Below, one piece after another: positions 62,593 through 64,000 of a DNA stretch of 64,000 nucleotides. The translations under genes and the position numbers were made by a program. Each line of letters opens with the position of its first letter. Positions within the stretch are counted from its first letter, which is position 1. This stretch comes from Flammeovirga yaeyamensis. Lineage in GTDB: Bacteria; Bacteroidota; Bacteroidia; Cytophagales; Flammeovirgaceae. The stretch spans positions 186,001 through 250,000 of the forward strand of contig NZ_CP076133.1 of the NCBI RefSeq assembly GCF_018736045.1. Reading direction: 5' to 3'. The notes below the pieces were generated by a model. It saw nothing but the letters and a program-made list of their open reading frames with translations. It made no database searches and was not told the DNA's origin.

Positions 62593-64000
62593 TTAGAATA
62601 GTTGTACCGGTAGTTCCTCTGAAGTTTTACCGTTGATTGTCATGATTAATTTACCTTTGGTTCCAGAAAGAAAATCCTTCTTTTCGAACACCAATTGATG
62701 CATCCCCTCTGATTTAAATTTAGGTGAATTTAAAGTAGTCACATCACCATTTATATGTCTAAATTCAAAGCTTACATCTGCGTCTTTAGCTAAGTAATAA
62801 TCTACATGATAAGCTTTTAATTCGGGATGTCTGATAAGTTGAACTCTCTGAGAGATATTCTCTTTTACTGCTAATGGGAAGCCTGTTTTGAACTTAGGTG
62901 AAGAAATTCCCATTTTCTTTTTGGCTACCTGAAGCTCTGGGATTTTCTTTGATAATTCCCAGAATAATCCACTTCTGTAGTTTTCCATCATAATGACCGT
63001 ACGACCTTGATCAAGACCCAAGTAACGATCCGAATACCAATTATCTTTGATAGAGTAAGCGTCTTTAAATCCATACTTATCCCAAAGTCCTTCTTTATGG
63101 TTTTCGTAGAAGTTTCTTAAAGCCATGAACGATTGGTAAGGAACGTAAGGGAATACACCCAATGCACCTGATGGAGCAATTACCCCTTTATCTTTGTTCG
63201 GTCCAGCCATGTTGTTATAGCCTGTTGGAATCTGAGAAGCCGTTAAACCCCAATCGCCTTTAGAATATTGATACTCTTTTGGTGCATGTTTGAAACAGTA
63301 CGTCCAGTTAATTAAAGAATGTGCAATACTTCTTTTCCAGTAAAAAGTGTACTGATCTTCCATATCGCGAGGGTCCATTGTTACAAATGGCGTTTGTGCT
63401 AAGTATAACGGACCACCTTTTGGTTTACCTACATCTAAAGTATAACCATAATATTTCCTACCGTTCACAAAGTTTTTACCGTTCACATAAGCTTGGTAAG
63501 ATTTCTTTTTGATGGGATGTTTTGGGTGCCCCAATGCCAAAGCATAACTCGTCATCGATTCTGTGTACCCTTTCATTAATAGCTTTAAGCCATTATTTTC
63601 TTTTTGAGTTTCAGAATGATTCCACCACAAACCGTTTTGGTATTCGTGAACAGTATAATCAACTGCCTCCCAAAGTTCGGTGATGCTTTTTCTTAGCTGT
63701 ACTTCTTTGTGGTTATCACCATCAAAATAAGCTCTAGCCACAAGCAGTCCCATCATTAAGTTGGACGTTTCTTGGATGTCTGCTCCATCCTGACCGCCAA
63801 ACTTAATTAATTGACCTGTTTTACCGTGAATCAAGTGAGGAAATACACCATGGTATTTCACGGCTTTTTGATCCAAGAAGTAGGTCACTTTCAATAAATG
63901 ATCGACTACTTCTTCTCTAGATACCCAACCTCTGTGAGCACCCACAATAATCGCTTGAATACCAAAACCTGATGCTCCAATACCAATATCAAATCGTTTG
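62593..64000 (-). CDS. GH144-like endo-beta-1,2-glucanase, 5' end missing
   Basis: The frame is open to the window edge, so the N-terminus is outside (the visible part begins FDIGIGASGFGIQAII). At least 469 residues are present. The sequence matches the PF10091 / GH144 (alpha/alpha)6-barrel enzymes: GAHRGWVSREE, DGADIQETSNLMMGLLVARA, APSGALGVFPY. GH144 enzymes cleave beta-1,2-glucan to sophoro-oligosaccharides. The C-terminal 100 residues form a beta domain. It precedes GH3 by 11 bp in a PUL-like unit. The older label glucoamylase for this family is not supported by the context. Confidence 0.8.
   Translation of the reverse strand, partial: KRFDIGIGASGFGIQAIIVGAHRGWVSREEVVDHLLKVTYFLDQKAVKYHGVFPHLIHGKTGQLIKFGGQDGADIQETSNLMMGLLVARAYFDGDNHKEVQLRKSITELWEAVDYTVHEYQNGLWWNHSETQKENNGLKLLMKGYTESMTSYALALGHPKHPIKKKSYQAYVNGKNFVNGRKYYGYTLDVGKPKGGPLYLAQTPFVTMDPRDMEDQYTFYWKRSIAHSLINWTYCFKHAPKEYQYSKGDWGLTASQIPTGYNNMAGPNKDKGVIAPSGALGVFPYVPYQSFMALRNFYENHKEGLWDKYGFKDAYSIKDNWYSDRYLGLDQGRTVIMMENYRSGLFWELSKKIPELQVAKKKMGISSPKFKTGFPLAVKENISQRVQLIRHPELKAYHVDYYLAKDADVSFEFRHINGDVTTLNSPKFKSEGMHQLVFEKKDFLSGTKGKLIMTINGKTSEELPVQLF

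Noticed and set aside
62593-63945. GTG at 63945 as the start of the GH144-like gene
   Set aside because: The frame continues upstream with conserved-looking sequence (GASGFGIQAII) to the window edge, so the true start lies outside.

Overview
The window is AT-rich DNA from a marine-type Bacteroidota, most likely a member of the Cytophagales such as Flammeovirgaceae. The lineage call rests on SusC/SusD pairs, a type IX secretion tail, Bacteroidota-style lipoproteins, a LytTR two-component pair joined to a TonB receptor, and many sulfatases and glycoside hydrolases. It is inferred from gene content; no rRNA or tRNA gene was seen. A gene runs off each end: a secreted Ig-like protein at base 1 and a GH144-like glucanase at base 64000.

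Layout. 1.3-6.7 kb: ammonia-forming nitrite reduction (nrfH, nrfA) with a fused cytochrome c synthase (ccsBA). 6.8-9.7 kb: small secreted proteins, including a periplasmic thioredoxin-like protein and an HExxH lipoprotein. 9.9-14.1 kb: a tightly packed stressosome and partner-switching cassette: globin-type RsbR, RsbS, RsbT, RsbX, a PP2C phosphatase fused to an RsbW-like kinase, and an RsbV-like protein. No sigma factor is attached. 15.0-18.9 kb: an arsenic operon arsR-arsC-acr3-arsA with a perfect 20-bp palindrome at the arsR start. 19.1-24.4 kb: a four-repeat fasciclin lipoprotein, an RDD membrane protein, a GH97 enzyme and a small lipoprotein. 24.6-29.2 kb: a TPR protein, TonB receptor, histidine kinase and LytTR regulator in one coupled operon. 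29.5-36.4 kb: a sulfatase-GH29 fucosidase-sulfatase operon facing a divergent sulfatase. 37-46.9 kb: mixed genes (CD225, DUF2752, KDPG aldolase, MliC-like, AlkA, a GH82-like beta-helix with a type IX partner, SDR, DUF1353) and two very short genes.

46.9-64 kb: a polysaccharide region, all on the minus strand. In transcription order it holds a GH144-like beta-1,2-glucanase, a GH3 beta-glucosidase, a surface lipoprotein, SusC, SusD, a second surface lipoprotein, a cluster of palindromes, a 7TM-DISM receptor fused to an IS1595-type zinc ribbon, and two sulfatases. GH144 plus GH3 plus SusCD suggests uptake and digestion of beta-1,2-glucan. The sulfatases and GH29 point to sulfated, fucose-bearing marine polysaccharides.

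The most novel element is the protein at 50553-52460. It is a membrane receptor whose cytoplasmic end looks like the DNA-binding part of a transposase, and its gene overlaps the sulfatase gene that follows. It reads as a one-piece membrane-bound transcription regulator. The stressosome cassette is second: its RsbS has Leu where the phosphorylated Ser is expected, and its output is unknown.
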